64,000 nucleotides of DNA from JANQRA01 sp035762545. Its GTDB lineage: Bacteria; Actinomycetota; Acidimicrobiia; Spongiisociales; ZC4RG35. Location: positions 13,840-77,839 of the forward strand of contig DASTOM010000041.1 of assembly GCA_035762545.1 (NCBI GenBank). Reading direction: 5' to 3'. Positions 53,323 through 62,195 of the stretch are shown here, piece by piece. The notes beneath the pieces are model-generated. The model was not told the DNA's origin and did no database searches. It saw nothing but the letters and a program-made list of their open reading frames with translations. Every line of letters starts with the position of its first letter. Positions within the stretch are counted from its first letter, which is position 1. Made by a program: the position numbers and the translations under genes.

Positions 53323-54019
53323 GGTCAGCGCGCTGTCGGCCGGGTACGGCAAGGCCCAGGCGCTGTTCGATATCTCGTTGACGGTCGCGGAGGGCGAGAT
53401 CGTCACCATCCTCGGCCCGAATGGGGCCGGGAAGACGACCCTGGTCAACGCCATCGCCGGGGTCGTCACCCCCACCGGTGGCTCGGTTGTCGCAGATGGG
53501 GTCGACCTGTTGCAGGCTGCCCCGCACGAGATCAGCAGTCATGGCATCGCCATCGTCCCCGAGGGCCGCCGGATATTCCCGAGGATGACCGTCGCCGACA
53601 ACCTCGACATCGGCGCCTATGGCATGACGGCTCGAGCCCATCGTGATGAGAGCCTGGCATGGGTCCACGAGGTCTTTCCGCGTCTGGCGGAGCGCGCCGA
53701 TCAGGAGGCCGGGACCCTGAGTGGTGGCGAGCAGCAGATGCTGGCCGTGGGCCGGGCGCTCATGTCGAAGCCGAAGCTGTTGCTTCTCGATGAGCCGTCG
53801 TTGGGTCTGGCGCCGATCATCGTGTCGGGCATCTTCGACGTGCTTCGCGAGGTGAATGCCTCCGGGGTGTCGATCCTCATCGTCGAGCAGAACGCAGTGG
53901 AGGCCCTCGATCTGGCCAGCCGAGGGTACGTGCTCGAGGAGGGCCGGATCGTGGGGGAGGACACCTCCGATTCCCTCCTGCACGACGAGCGACTGCGTAA
54001 GGCGTACCTCGGGATGTAG
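53315..54019 (+). CDS. Liv-type ABC ATPase (LivF)
   Basis: ATPase of 234 residues from GTG 53315. Walker A GPNGAGKTT, the LivF-typical IVPEGRRIFPRMTVADNL, signature LSGGEQQML, Walker B LLLLDEPSLGLAP and switch region IVEQN. Last gene of the importer operon; 35 bases separate it from the convergent amidohydrolase gene, with only a weak GGCTC/GAGCC hairpin between. Confidence 0.9.
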   Translation: MLEVSALSAGYGKAQALFDISLTVAEGEIVTILGPNGAGKTTLVNAIAGVVTPTGGSVVADGVDLLQAAPHEISSHGIAIVPEGRRIFPRMTVADNLDIGAYGMTARAHRDESLAWVHEVFPRLAERADQEAGTLSGGEQQMLAVGRALMSKPKLLLLDEPSLGLAPIIVSGIFDVLREVNASGVSILIVEQNAVEALDLASRGYVLEEGRIVGEDTSDSLLHDERLRKAYLGM

Positions 54020-54054
54020 CAGCGCCGGCTCCGCCTCTCGCCGAGCCAGACGAA

Positions 54055-55617
54055 CTAGGCCAGTGTGGAGTGGACGGGTTCACCGCCGACGACGGTGAGG
54101 ACGGATTCGATGGCAGACAGGCTCTCATCGCTCACCGTCAGGGGGTCTTCGCTGAGGAGAGCGAAGTCGGCGTGCGAGCCGGGTGCCAGGTTCCCCCTGG
54201 TCTCCTCTTCGAAGGAGAACCAGGCGGCGCGCCCGGTGTAGAGCGACAAGGCCTCATCGCGACCGATGCGCTCAGACTCGACCCGTGGAGGGGCTCCGTC
54301 GACCGAGCGTCCCGTTACCAGCCACTCGACGCCACGCCACGGGTTGTAGGCGCAAGCGACGGTGCCGTCGCTCCCTGCCGCCACCGGTATCCCCAGGTCG
54401 AGCATCGAGCGAACAGGGGGAGCGCGGGTGATCCCGTCCTCCCCCCAGGTCGGAAGACAGTCGATGCCCCGCATCGACATCCCGTTCTGGATCGTGATGG
54501 CGATACCGAGATCTCTCACCCGAGCCAGATTGTCGTGTCCGATCTGGTCGGCGTGACAGATCGTGAACCGGAGCCGGGACAGAGTCTCGGCGCCGAGGGT
54601 GCTCCAGGCATCGAGCACGACGTCGATGGACCTGTCCAGAATCGAATGACAGTGCACCGGCCATGCGTTCCTCGCCAGCATCTCCGACACCTGACGCAAT
54701 GGGCCCACTCGAGCGGTGATGTCCTTTGGGGCGAGGCCCTCCATGTCATGAGACCCGTAGTCGATCACCTCACCGGCTCCGAGGTGGCGAACGAATTCGT
54801 CGCCGCTGTCCAGTGAGACCATCTCGGTCCACCGCTCGAGGTCTTCGAACTCCGTTCCCGGGCTGGACGCACCGCAGAGCAAGCGGGAGCGGAATCCACG
54901 CTCACCGTCTGAGAAGACGGACATGAACGCCGAGTAGGTGTCGACACTGACCCCAAACCCGGAGGCGTCGATGGCGCCGGTCAGACCGAGCCGGTTCAGC
55001 TCCCGAAACAACGAGACGGTGCCGTCTCTGGCGGTTTGGTCGTCCACCACCGACATGCGAGCCCGGAGTGCGGCCATCTCAGCCTGACCCGTCACGTGCC
55101 CTCCCGGAGCCTCGCTATCCGACCATCCCATCTCCATCATCGCCCGGCTGTTGGCGAGGGATTCGGCGTATGCCCGCTGCACGAAGACCGGATTGTCGGG
55201 GGCGGCCCGATCCAGATCGGCGCGTGTCGGCATCCGCCGCTCTTCGAACTGGTTCGGGTGCCAGCCTCCCACAACTGCCACCCAGTGTCCCGGCCCCAGG
55301 TCCCCGGTGCGCATCGAGATGGCCTCGAGGGCGTCTCCGAGGCTGTGGTGGTCGTCCCACCTGACCTCGACCTCCCACGTGCGACCTCCACGCACCAGAT
55401 GGAGGTGACTGTCGATCAGCCCCGGGATCAGGCGGCGCCGGTCCGCGTAGATGACCCTGGTGGTCGGGCCGGCCAACTCGAGCATCTCTCGTGACGAGCC
55501 ACGCGCGGTGATCCTGCCGTCTGTGACAGAGAGCGCCTCGTCGTCCAGGACGTGACCGTCCCAGAGTCGCGCTCCCGCCACGACGAGGTCGGCGTTGGTT
55601 CCGCGCGACTCAGTCAA
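54055..55617 (-). CDS. YtcJ-like amidohydrolase
   Basis: Amidohydrolase-superfamily protein of 520 residues starting at TTG 55617, which overlaps the regulator stop (TTGA). The N-terminal metal motif is IDSHLHLVRGG; later His appear in VHCHSILDRS and FTICHADQIGH, and Asp in VAAGSDGTVACAYNPW; the C-terminal stretch GNLAPGSHADFALLSEDP is the small beta domain. YtcJ relatives hydrolyse amides or N-acyl compounds of unknown physiology. The length is normal for the family. Confidence 0.84.
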   Translation of the reverse strand: MTESRGTNADLVVAGARLWDGHVLDDEALSVTDGRITARGSSREMLELAGPTTRVIYADRRRLIPGLIDSHLHLVRGGRTWEVEVRWDDHHSLGDALEAISMRTGDLGPGHWVAVVGGWHPNQFEERRMPTRADLDRAAPDNPVFVQRAYAESLANSRAMMEMGWSDSEAPGGHVTGQAEMAALRARMSVVDDQTARDGTVSLFRELNRLGLTGAIDASGFGVSVDTYSAFMSVFSDGERGFRSRLLCGASSPGTEFEDLERWTEMVSLDSGDEFVRHLGAGEVIDYGSHDMEGLAPKDITARVGPLRQVSEMLARNAWPVHCHSILDRSIDVVLDAWSTLGAETLSRLRFTICHADQIGHDNLARVRDLGIAITIQNGMSMRGIDCLPTWGEDGITRAPPVRSMLDLGIPVAAGSDGTVACAYNPWRGVEWLVTGRSVDGAPPRVESERIGRDEALSLYTGRAAWFSFEEETRGNLAPGSHADFALLSEDPLTVSDESLSAIESVLTVVGGEPVHSTLA

Positions 55618-56249
55618 TCGCTGGTGCGGCTGTCAGCGGCCCGCCCGACGACGAACCAGATGGCGTGCACCGGGACGTTGCCCCGGTTATACAGCCGGTG
55701 TGGCTCTGTGGAGTCGAAGGCGATCGAGTCGCCGGGGTCGAGTTCGAGGTTCTGGAAACCGATCTGAATGCCGAGCTGACCGCTGATGATGTACCCGTAT
55801 TCTCGACCGTGATGTCTCATCAGCGACTGATCCGGAGTCGAGGTTCCCCCCACCTCGTAGGTTGCATAGAGGAAGTCGATGCCTTCCTCGCCTTCACGGG
55901 TCAGCTCCTCCCAGCGCACTCCTGACGCCAGATCGATCACCTGACGATCACCCGGATGCACCAACGGTGTCACGCCTTCGACGATGTCTGAAGTCGTCTC
56001 TGGCTCCGCGAACTCCTCACCACGGATGATCCGGTCCAGGGAGAGGTCGAGCTCGGTGACGATCGCGTAGAGGGTGCCCACCGATGGCTTGGAGAGCCCA
56101 CTCTCGAGCTGGGAGATGAGACTGGCGGAGAGGCCGAGGCGACGGGCCAGCTCGCGCTGGCTGATTCCTGCCTTGACCCGCTCCTCGCGCAGTCGTTCTC
56201 CGATGCCGTCGAGCTCGGCGGGAACGTCTCGTGCGTGTGCGTCGCTCAC
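55614..56249 (-). CDS. XRE-family regulator with C-terminal cupin
   Basis: Regulator of 211 residues from GTG 56249. The helix-turn-helix lies at about 16-70 (LREERVKAGISQRELARRLGLS, SLISQLESGLSKPSVGTLYAI) and the cupin sensor at about 130-205 (HHGREYGYIISGQLGIQIG, LELDPGDSIAFDSTEPHRLYN). Such proteins (PuuR/SutR type) usually repress catabolic genes and sense their substrate. It overlaps the SDR-like gene (GTGA) and amidohydrolase gene (TTGA). Likely targets are the paired operator-like sites at 49074 and 57082. Confidence 0.87.
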   Translation of the reverse strand: MSDAHARDVPAELDGIGERLREERVKAGISQRELARRLGLSASLISQLESGLSKPSVGTLYAIVTELDLSLDRIIRGEEFAEPETTSDIVEGVTPLVHPGDRQVIDLASGVRWEELTREGEEGIDFLYATYEVGGTSTPDQSLMRHHGREYGYIISGQLGIQIGFQNLELDPGDSIAFDSTEPHRLYNRGNVPVHAIWFVVGRAADSRTSD

Positions 56250-56938
56250 ATCAACATCCAACCACCATCGATGTAGAGATTGACCCCGTTGATCGCCCGG
56301 TTTTCGAGCAGGAACACCGTAGCGTCCACCACCTCGGCCATGGTGGGCAGGCGCCCGGTCGGCGTTCGGGCGATCACCGCATCGAGTGGCTTGTTCTCCC
56401 AGTACGGGCTGTCCCCGACGATCCCGGGGTGGAGCGAGTTGAAGCGGATCGGCTTCAACTCGACCGCAAGGGTTCGGATCATGGCGCTGACGCCTCCGTT
56501 CACGGTCGTGACCGTGGTCGAACCGGGGTAGGGACGGTCCTTGGCGCGACCTCCATAGAGGACGACCGAGGAGTCGTCGCTCAGTCGGTCGAGGAGGGCG
56601 TGGACCGTCTCGGTGTACCCGACCAGCTTCATCGTCGTGAGGCCGATCGCCCTTGAGATGTTGTAGTCGCGGACCGGATTCTCGTCGCGGTCCACGGCGG
56701 TGATCACCAGTCTCGAGATAGGGCCGAGGCCGGAGAGGGCTCCTGCGATCTCCTCGGGTTCGGAGAGGTCGACCGCCGCCCAACCGACGTTGGGCCCGAT
56801 ATCCCCGGCAATCGCCTGACACCGGTCATCGTCCCGTCCGGTGATGACGACGTCGTGGCCGGCTCCTACATAGTGCTTGGCTACTTCCCGACCGATGCCG
56901 CCGGTGCCACCGACGATGAGGACCGTTCCTTCTGCCAT
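56246..56938 (-). CDS. SDR-fold protein lacking the catalytic Tyr-Lys pair
   Basis: Protein of 230 residues from ATG 56938 (AAGGAGAG upstream). The cofactor loop LIVGGTGGIGREVAKHY and TGRDDDRC are intact, and GVNLYIDGGWMLM is the usual SDR end. Where YxxxK should stand, the sequence reads TTVTTVNGGVSAM, so the proton-donating Tyr and Lys are missing. It may bind NAD(P) or act as a non-redox enzyme or regulator. First gene of the reverse operon. Confidence 0.8.
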   Translation of the reverse strand: MAEGTVLIVGGTGGIGREVAKHYVGAGHDVVITGRDDDRCQAIAGDIGPNVGWAAVDLSEPEEIAGALSGLGPISRLVITAVDRDENPVRDYNISRAIGLTTMKLVGYTETVHALLDRLSDDSSVVLYGGRAKDRPYPGSTTVTTVNGGVSAMIRTLAVELKPIRFNSLHPGIVGDSPYWENKPLDAVIARTPTGRLPTMAEVVDATVFLLENRAINGVNLYIDGGWMLM

Positions 56939-57072
56939 CCACGCTCTCCTTGATCGAACACAGCGAGGATATACGCAAAGAAGCGCTGGCGTGCAGTGAG
57001 GGTGAACACGGGTCTCCGGTGACACCGCTGATACCCACGATTGGCCACTTCGATGTCGAGCCGGACGCAAAC

Positions 57073-57095
57073 TGTGTAGTGTCACTGTTCAGTGA
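57073..57095 (+). promoter_or_regulatory. Promoter/operator overlapping the start of the 57-64 kb operon
   Basis: TGTGTAGTGTC (57073-57083) is identical to the sequence at 49065. TCACTG-TT-CAGTGA (57082-57095) is a perfect 6-2-6 palindrome lying over the expected transcription start and over GTG 57092, so this gene is probably leaderless and the palindrome is its operator. Confidence 0.65.
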
Positions 57096-57982
57096 GTAGC
57101 GATAGGCCGACTGTCGGGGTCATCGGCACCGGGCGGATGGGCGGCGCGATGGCCCGACGCCTCGCAGGTGTCGGTTTCGAGCCCCTGCTTTGGAACCGCG
57201 ACCGGTCCAAGGCCGACTCTCTCGCTGCTGCCATCGGAGGTTTCTCTGCCGGCTCACCGTCCGAAGTTGCCGCCAAAGTGGACGTCCTCATCTCGAGCCT
57301 CTCCGACGACACGGCGGTGAGAGAGGTCTATCTCGGTGACGATGGCGTCGTGTCCGATATCGGTGCCGGGACCGTAGCCGTCGAGACCTCGACGGTAGAC
57401 CCCACCACTGTGGTGGAAGTCGGCGACGCCGTCGACGCAGCCGGTGCCGGGTTCGTCGATTGTCCGGTATCAGGGAGTGTTTCTACGGTGGAGGCCGGTG
57501 GCTTGACGATCATGGCGGGCGGGGATGTCGACCTCATAGCCAAGGTCACCCCGGTGCTCGACCATCTCGCGTCCAGGATCGTGCCGGTTGGCCCTCGGGG
57601 TTCCGGGGCAGCCACCAAGCTGGCGGTCAACAGCCTGGTGCACGGTCTCAACGTCGCATTGTCCGAGGCGCTCGTTCTCGCCGAGAAGGCCGGAGTCGAG
57701 CGCTCGACTGCATACGAGGTCTTCGCCAGTGGCGCTGCCGGAGCACCCTTCGTCCAATACAAGAGGGCCGCGTTCGAGAGCCCGGACGAGACACCGGTTG
57801 CGTTCAGTCTCGACCTCATGGCGAAGGACCTGGAGTTGATCACCGCATTGGGCGAGCGCATCGGAGCGCCACTGAGTCAGGCCGCCACGACACTCGCCAT
57901 CGTGGAAGCGGCCATCGCCGCCGGGATGGGCGAAGAGGACATGAGTGCGATCGCCGTCTACCTGCGTGGGAGGGAGAGCTGA
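57092..57982 (+). CDS. Beta-hydroxyacid dehydrogenase family (3-HIBDH-like)
   Basis: NAD(P)-dependent dehydrogenase of 296 residues. Rossmann motif VIGTGRMGGAMARRL, substrate-binding FVDCPVSGSVSTVEAGGLTI and catalytic Lys in GSGAATKLAVNSLVHG mark the 3-hydroxyisobutyrate/tartronate semialdehyde reductase family. GTG 57092 is probably leaderless. The stop overlaps the bicupin start (TGATG). The real hydroxyacid is unknown. Confidence 0.87.
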   Translation: MSSDRPTVGVIGTGRMGGAMARRLAGVGFEPLLWNRDRSKADSLAAAIGGFSAGSPSEVAAKVDVLISSLSDDTAVREVYLGDDGVVSDIGAGTVAVETSTVDPTTVVEVGDAVDAAGAGFVDCPVSGSVSTVEAGGLTIMAGGDVDLIAKVTPVLDHLASRIVPVGPRGSGAATKLAVNSLVHGLNVALSEALVLAEKAGVERSTAYEVFASGAAGAPFVQYKRAAFESPDETPVAFSLDLMAKDLELITALGERIGAPLSQAATTLAIVEAAIAAGMGEEDMSAIAVYLRGRES

Positions 57983-58884
57983 TGTCGGTCCACATCGTGA
58001 AGAAGGTCGCCGACCTCGAGTACGTCATTCCGGCCGAGTTTGAAGAGCGGAGCCACGGCTACTCCGCGGCTGAGGTGGTCGATGAGCCCGGTGGGTCCAC
58101 TCAGATGGGGTTCCGGTTGGGTCGCATCGAACCCGGTGGCCACGCCGATACCCACGTCCATTCCTTCGAGGAATCGCTGTTCGTGGTGGAGGGGTCGCTG
58201 ACGGTCGACACACCGGAGGGGAGCTATCTGCTCGAGCCCGGTGACTACGCCCTCCTCAACGTGGGCACCACTCATGCCTTTCGCAACGCATCGAACGCCC
58301 CGGTCTCCTTCGCCGAGATGAAGGCGCCCCTGCCCCGGGAGCGCTTCAACTACGACACCCAGTTCCCCCGGGCGATCGATCAGGCGGATCCCAAACCGAT
58401 CGACGTCCGCGACCCGCGGAACCGCTACTTCGGCCACATCGACCCGGAGAACATGGACCCCGGGATGCAGACACAGGACCGACTCGCGTTGAGCGCGTCG
58501 ATGAGGACCGCTCTGCTCGTTTACAGCGGGATCAGCGTCAAGATGATGGTCGATACCGATCTAGGGGCAGACCTGTCGACGATGTTCATGGTCCAATACG
58601 AGCAGGGAGGTTTTGCCGGCGCTCACGACCACCCCCTCGAGGAGGCCTATCTCATCCTCGACGGCGAGGTCGAGGCCGTGTTCGACGGGGTGAGATACCA
58701 CCTCGAGCCCGGCGACGTGGCATGGGCCGGGGTTGGATGTGTTCACGAGTTCAAGAACGTGGGCGACGGCACGGTGCGTTGGCTGGAGACCCAGGCACCC
58801 GCGCCACCCCCCCGTCACTCGTACCGGTTCGCGCGCGACTGGGCGTACTTGGAGAATGCACTGGCCGAAGAGTCCGGTCGCTGA
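57982..58884 (+). CDS. Bicupin protein
   Basis: Protein of 300 residues with two cupin domains. Domain 1 (about 40-110) has DTHVHSFEESLFVVEGSL and LEPGDYALLNVGTTHAF; domain 2 (about 205-280) has GAHDHPLEEAYLILDGEV and LEPGDVAWAGVGCVHEFKN. Both keep His/Glu metal ligands. It is about 40 residues longer than ureidoglycine aminohydrolase and lacks that enzyme's second-site pattern as far as I can see, so a dioxygenase, isomerase or decarboxylase role is equally possible. Confidence 0.8.
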   Translation: MSVHIVKKVADLEYVIPAEFEERSHGYSAAEVVDEPGGSTQMGFRLGRIEPGGHADTHVHSFEESLFVVEGSLTVDTPEGSYLLEPGDYALLNVGTTHAFRNASNAPVSFAEMKAPLPRERFNYDTQFPRAIDQADPKPIDVRDPRNRYFGHIDPENMDPGMQTQDRLALSASMRTALLVYSGISVKMMVDTDLGADLSTMFMVQYEQGGFAGAHDHPLEEAYLILDGEVEAVFDGVRYHLEPGDVAWAGVGCVHEFKNVGDGTVRWLETQAPAPPPRHSYRFARDWAYLENALAEESGR

Positions 58885-58903
58885 AGAAATCGAGGAGGAT
58901 GAG

Positions 58904-60157
58904 ATGACCGAATTTCCGGTAGCAACCAGCCCCGCCCCTGGGGTGATGGCGGTGGATTGGGAGAACCGAGTCGATTTCGAGCGACTCCGCCAGCACCGTT
59001 TGGAGCGTGTCCGGATGATGCTCGACGAGTTCGATCTGGGGGCGCTCCTCCTTTTTGAGACGTCGAACATCCGCTATGCCACCGCGACCCAGATCGGCTA
59101 CTGGGCGTTCAACAAAGGCGAGCGCTGGGCTCTCGTGACCAAGGATGGCCGGCCCAAGGTCTGGGATTTCGGGTCGGCGGCTAAGGCGCATCGACTGCAG
59201 CTGCCCCATCTCTACGACAGGGAGAACTCGATCGGTGGGAACACCGGGTTGCAGGGAGCGATCGGCCCGGAGACCGGTCTCCATGCTCGGGCGGTGCGTG
59301 AGATCAAGGCTGCTCTCGACGACGCCGGTGTCGCCACCGAGAGACTCGGGGTCGACATGGCTGAGACGGCTGTGTTTCTCGCCCTTCAGGATGCCGGCCT
59401 GACGGTGGTGGACGGTCAGCAGGCGATGATGCGGGCGAGAGAGATCAAGAGCCAGGACGAGATCGTCCTCCTCACCCAGGCGTGTGCCATGGTCGACGGG
59501 GTCTATCAGGACATCTTCGAGATGCTCAAGCCGGGGGTCAGGGAGTCTGACGTCGTGGGTCTCGCCCACGCTCGTCTCTTCGAGATGGGCTCGGAGTTCG
59601 TCGAGGCGATCAACTCGATAGCCGGGGAGCGCTGCTCCCCGCATCCGCACGTGTTCAGCGACCGGATCATCCGCCCCGGAGACCAGGCCTACTTCGACAT
59701 CATCCACGCCTTCAACGGATATCGGACCTGTTACTACCGCACCTTCGTCGTGGGACGGGCCACCCAGGCCCAGCGCGACGCGTTCAAACAGTCGCGGGAG
59801 TGGATGGACGCCGCCATCGAGCTGGTCAAGCCGGGTGCGACCACCGACCAGATCGCCAAGGTATGGCCCGAGGCTCACGAATTCGGGTTCGAGGACGAGA
59901 TGGACGCATTCGGGCTCCAGTTCGGGCATGGCGTCGGCGTTGGTCTCCACGAAAGACCGATCATCAGTCGGCTCAACTCCATCGACGACCCGGTCGAGAT
60001 CCAGGAAGGGATGGTCTTTGCGCTCGAGACCTACGCCCCTGCCGCCGACGGTCGTTCGGCAGCCCGTATCGAAGAGGAGATAGTGGTCACGGCCGACGGG
60101 CCCAAGGTCATCACCCTGTTCCCGTGTGAGGAGCTGATGGTTGCCAATGCCTACTAG
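58904..60157 (+). CDS. M24 (creatinase/DddP/prolidase-fold) protein with altered metal site
   Basis: Protein of 417 residues from ATG 58904 (GAGGAGG upstream). The N-terminal creatinase domain shows LLLFETSNIRYATATQ; the C-terminal pita-bread fold has GDQAYFDIIHAFNGYRT, FGHGVGVGLHERPII, FALETYAP and IEEEIVVT. First Asp, His and both Glu of the metal set are present, but the second Asp (normally in GYxxDxTRT) is replaced (GYRTCYYRTF). Overall it resembles DddP-like lyases more than peptidases, without their full ligand set. Function unknown. Confidence 0.8.
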   Translation: MTEFPVATSPAPGVMAVDWENRVDFERLRQHRLERVRMMLDEFDLGALLLFETSNIRYATATQIGYWAFNKGERWALVTKDGRPKVWDFGSAAKAHRLQLPHLYDRENSIGGNTGLQGAIGPETGLHARAVREIKAALDDAGVATERLGVDMAETAVFLALQDAGLTVVDGQQAMMRAREIKSQDEIVLLTQACAMVDGVYQDIFEMLKPGVRESDVVGLAHARLFEMGSEFVEAINSIAGERCSPHPHVFSDRIIRPGDQAYFDIIHAFNGYRTCYYRTFVVGRATQAQRDAFKQSREWMDAAIELVKPGATTDQIAKVWPEAHEFGFEDEMDAFGLQFGHGVGVGLHERPIISRLNSIDDPVEIQEGMVFALETYAPAADGRSAARIEEEIVVTADGPKVITLFPCEELMVANAY

Positions 60158-61220
60158 CAGGGCCCTCGGGCCCGACTTCGACTACGCACTGCGCGAGCCG
60201 CGCCTGCCCAAACCCGTCGATCGGTCGCTGTCCGGTGCGGACATAGAGATCGACACCCGTCTCGGCATGTATCGAAAGCTCCAGGAGCTGCGCCAGTTCG
60301 AGAAGCGGGCGTACGACCTGTTCATGCAGAACCTGGTGAAGGGGACCAGCCATCTCTCCCTGGGGATGGAGGCTGTGGCCACCGGTGTCGCTGCCGCCAT
60401 GAAGCCTGACGACTACACCTTTGCGACCTACCGCGGTCACGCCCACTCCCTTGCTCGCGGAATGGAGATGGGCCCGGCGATGGCCGAGCTGCTGGGCCGG
60501 GAGAACGGGATCCTGGGTGGGAAGGGCGGTTCGATGCACCTCACCGATGTCTCCAAGGGGATGATGGGCTCCTACGCCATCATCGGCGCCCATCTGTGTA
60601 TTGCCAACGGTGCAGCCTGGTCGGCTCAGATGCGGGGCACCGATCAGGTGGCGGTGGCCTTCTTCGGTGACGGCACCACCAACATCGGCGCTTTCCACGA
60701 GGCCCTGAACATGGCGGTCATCTGGAAGCTGCCGGTGGTCTTCGTATGCGAGAACAACCTCTACATGGAGTACACGCCGATCGACTTGATCACCGCGGTG
60801 AAGAATCCGGCTGCTGACCGTGCCAGCGCCTACGGGCTGGATTCGATCATCGTCGACGGCAACGACCCCGACCACGTGTACCTCGAAGCACGTAAGGCGG
60901 TAGCCAAGGCGCGCGCTGGTGAGGGCCCATCGATGATCGAAGCGGTCACCTACCGGTCCGGCGGCCACTCCCGTGCCGACCCCGGGAAGTATCGGCCCGC
61001 CGACGAGGTGGAAGCCTGGGCCGACCGTGACCCGATACCGATGTACCACGACCGAATGCTGTCCCTGGGCACGCCTGAGGATCGGCTCACCGCCATCGAA
61101 CGCGAGGTGGCGGGGATGGTCGACGCTGCCACCGAGTTCGCAAAGGCCGGATCCGAGCCGGGTGAGAGTTCGTTGATGACAGAGGTCTGGGCAGACGGGG
61201 GTTCGGCATGGCGGAACTGA
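60141..61220 (+). CDS. TPP-dependent dehydrogenase E1 alpha subunit (acetoin/pyruvate type)
   Basis: Protein of 359 residues. TTG 60141 has GAGGAG seven bases upstream; ATG 60147 is the alternative. The TPP site is VAFFGDGTTNIGAFHEALN with ENNLYMEYTP; GKGGSMHLTD and YRSGGHSRADPGKYR are family landmarks. It works with the next gene as an alpha2beta2 decarboxylase of a 2-oxo acid. No E2 or E3 gene is in the window, so it must borrow them or lies 5' of them. Confidence 0.88.
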   Translation: MPMPTSRALGPDFDYALREPRLPKPVDRSLSGADIEIDTRLGMYRKLQELRQFEKRAYDLFMQNLVKGTSHLSLGMEAVATGVAAAMKPDDYTFATYRGHAHSLARGMEMGPAMAELLGRENGILGGKGGSMHLTDVSKGMMGSYAIIGAHLCIANGAAWSAQMRGTDQVAVAFFGDGTTNIGAFHEALNMAVIWKLPVVFVCENNLYMEYTPIDLITAVKNPAADRASAYGLDSIIVDGNDPDHVYLEARKAVAKARAGEGPSMIEAVTYRSGGHSRADPGKYRPADEVEAWADRDPIPMYHDRMLSLGTPEDRLTAIEREVAGMVDAATEFAKAGSEPGESSLMTEVWADGGSAWRN

Positions 61221-62194
61221 GCTACCGCGACGCCGTCGCCTACGGCATCGCCCAGGAGATGCGACGCGACCCGTCGTTGGTGATGCTCGGTGAGGACATC
61301 GCCGCCGCAGGGGGCGTGTTCAAGACGACCGTTGGGTTGCTCGACGAATTCGGTCCCGAGCGGATCCGGGACACACCGATATCGGAGCAAGCCATCCTCG
61401 GAGCCGCCATGGGAGCGGCGATGACCGGCGTGCCGGTCATCGCCGAGATCATGTTCAGCGACTTCCTCGCCGTCTGCTGGGACATCATCGCCAACGAGAT
61501 CGCCAAGAGCCGCTACATGACCAATGGCCAGGTCAGTTTCCCGCTGGTGATCCGCACCGCCAACGGCGGCGGATCGAGGTTCGGGGCCCAGCACTCCCAG
61601 AGTGTGGAGAACTGGGCGATGATGATCCCCGGCCTGAAGGTGGTTGCCCCCTCGACACCGCAGGACGTCGTGGGATTGATGGCGGCATCGGTTCGTGACC
61701 CGGACCCTGTCGTCTTCTTCGAGCACAAGTCGCTGATGGCCGGTAAGGCCGAGATCCCCGACGGCGAGATCGTGGACGAACTGGGCAAGGCCCGGGTCGT
61801 GAGGGAGGGAACGGACGTGACGATCGCAGCCCTGGCCCTCATGGTCCCCCGCGCCATCGAAGCCGCTGAGCGACTGGCCGGGGAGGGCATCTCGGCCGAG
61901 GTCATCGACGTCCGCACATTGGTCCCGCTCGACACCAAAACGATCCTCGACTCGGCCGTCAAGACCGGTCGGTTCTTCACAGTCGAGGAGAACCCTCGTC
62001 TCTGTGGGTGGGGCGCCGAAGTCGTGTCCATCGTCGGCGAGGAGGCGTTCTGGGACCTCGACGGGCCCAGCATCAGGATCACCACACCTCACATCCCGTT
62101 GCCCTCGGCGGCCTCCCTGGAGGACATGGCTATCCCTTCTGCGGACCGTATCTACAAGACCGTTGTCGAATCTCTGGACGTTGGAGCCGCCTGA
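61208..62194 (+). CDS. TPP-dependent dehydrogenase E1 beta subunit
   Basis: Protein of 328 residues with LSYRDAVAYGIAQEMRRDP, VMLGEDIAAAGGVFKTTVGL, TPISEQAILGAAMGAAMTG and PVVFFEHKSLM, all typical of pyruvate/acetoin/branched-chain E1 beta. It overlaps the alpha gene by 13 bases, as expected for subunits made in equal amounts. The substrate may be a 2-oxo acid produced by the beta-hydroxyacid dehydrogenase; this is inference. Confidence 0.88.
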   Translation: MAELSYRDAVAYGIAQEMRRDPSLVMLGEDIAAAGGVFKTTVGLLDEFGPERIRDTPISEQAILGAAMGAAMTGVPVIAEIMFSDFLAVCWDIIANEIAKSRYMTNGQVSFPLVIRTANGGGSRFGAQHSQSVENWAMMIPGLKVVAPSTPQDVVGLMAASVRDPDPVVFFEHKSLMAGKAEIPDGEIVDELGKARVVREGTDVTIAALALMVPRAIEAAERLAGEGISAEVIDVRTLVPLDTKTILDSAVKTGRFFTVEENPRLCGWGAEVVSIVGEEAFWDLDGPSIRITTPHIPLPSAASLEDMAIPSADRIYKTVVESLDVGAA

Positions 62195-62195
62195 G

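Noticed and set aside
56250..56822. In-frame extension of the XRE-cupin regulator to 402 residues
   Set aside because: The extra part is the SDR-like gene read in another frame; GTG 56249 begins a normal-length regulator.
57982..58884. Bicupin as ureidoglycine aminohydrolase (AllE)
   Set aside because: It is longer than AllE, no allantoin or ureidoglycolate genes are adjacent, and the second cupin does not show the AllE ligand pattern, so the specific name is not supported.
58904..60157. M24 protein as DMSP lyase DddP
   Set aside because: The overall layout is similar, but the second Asp of the metal site is replaced and the context lacks DMSP genes.
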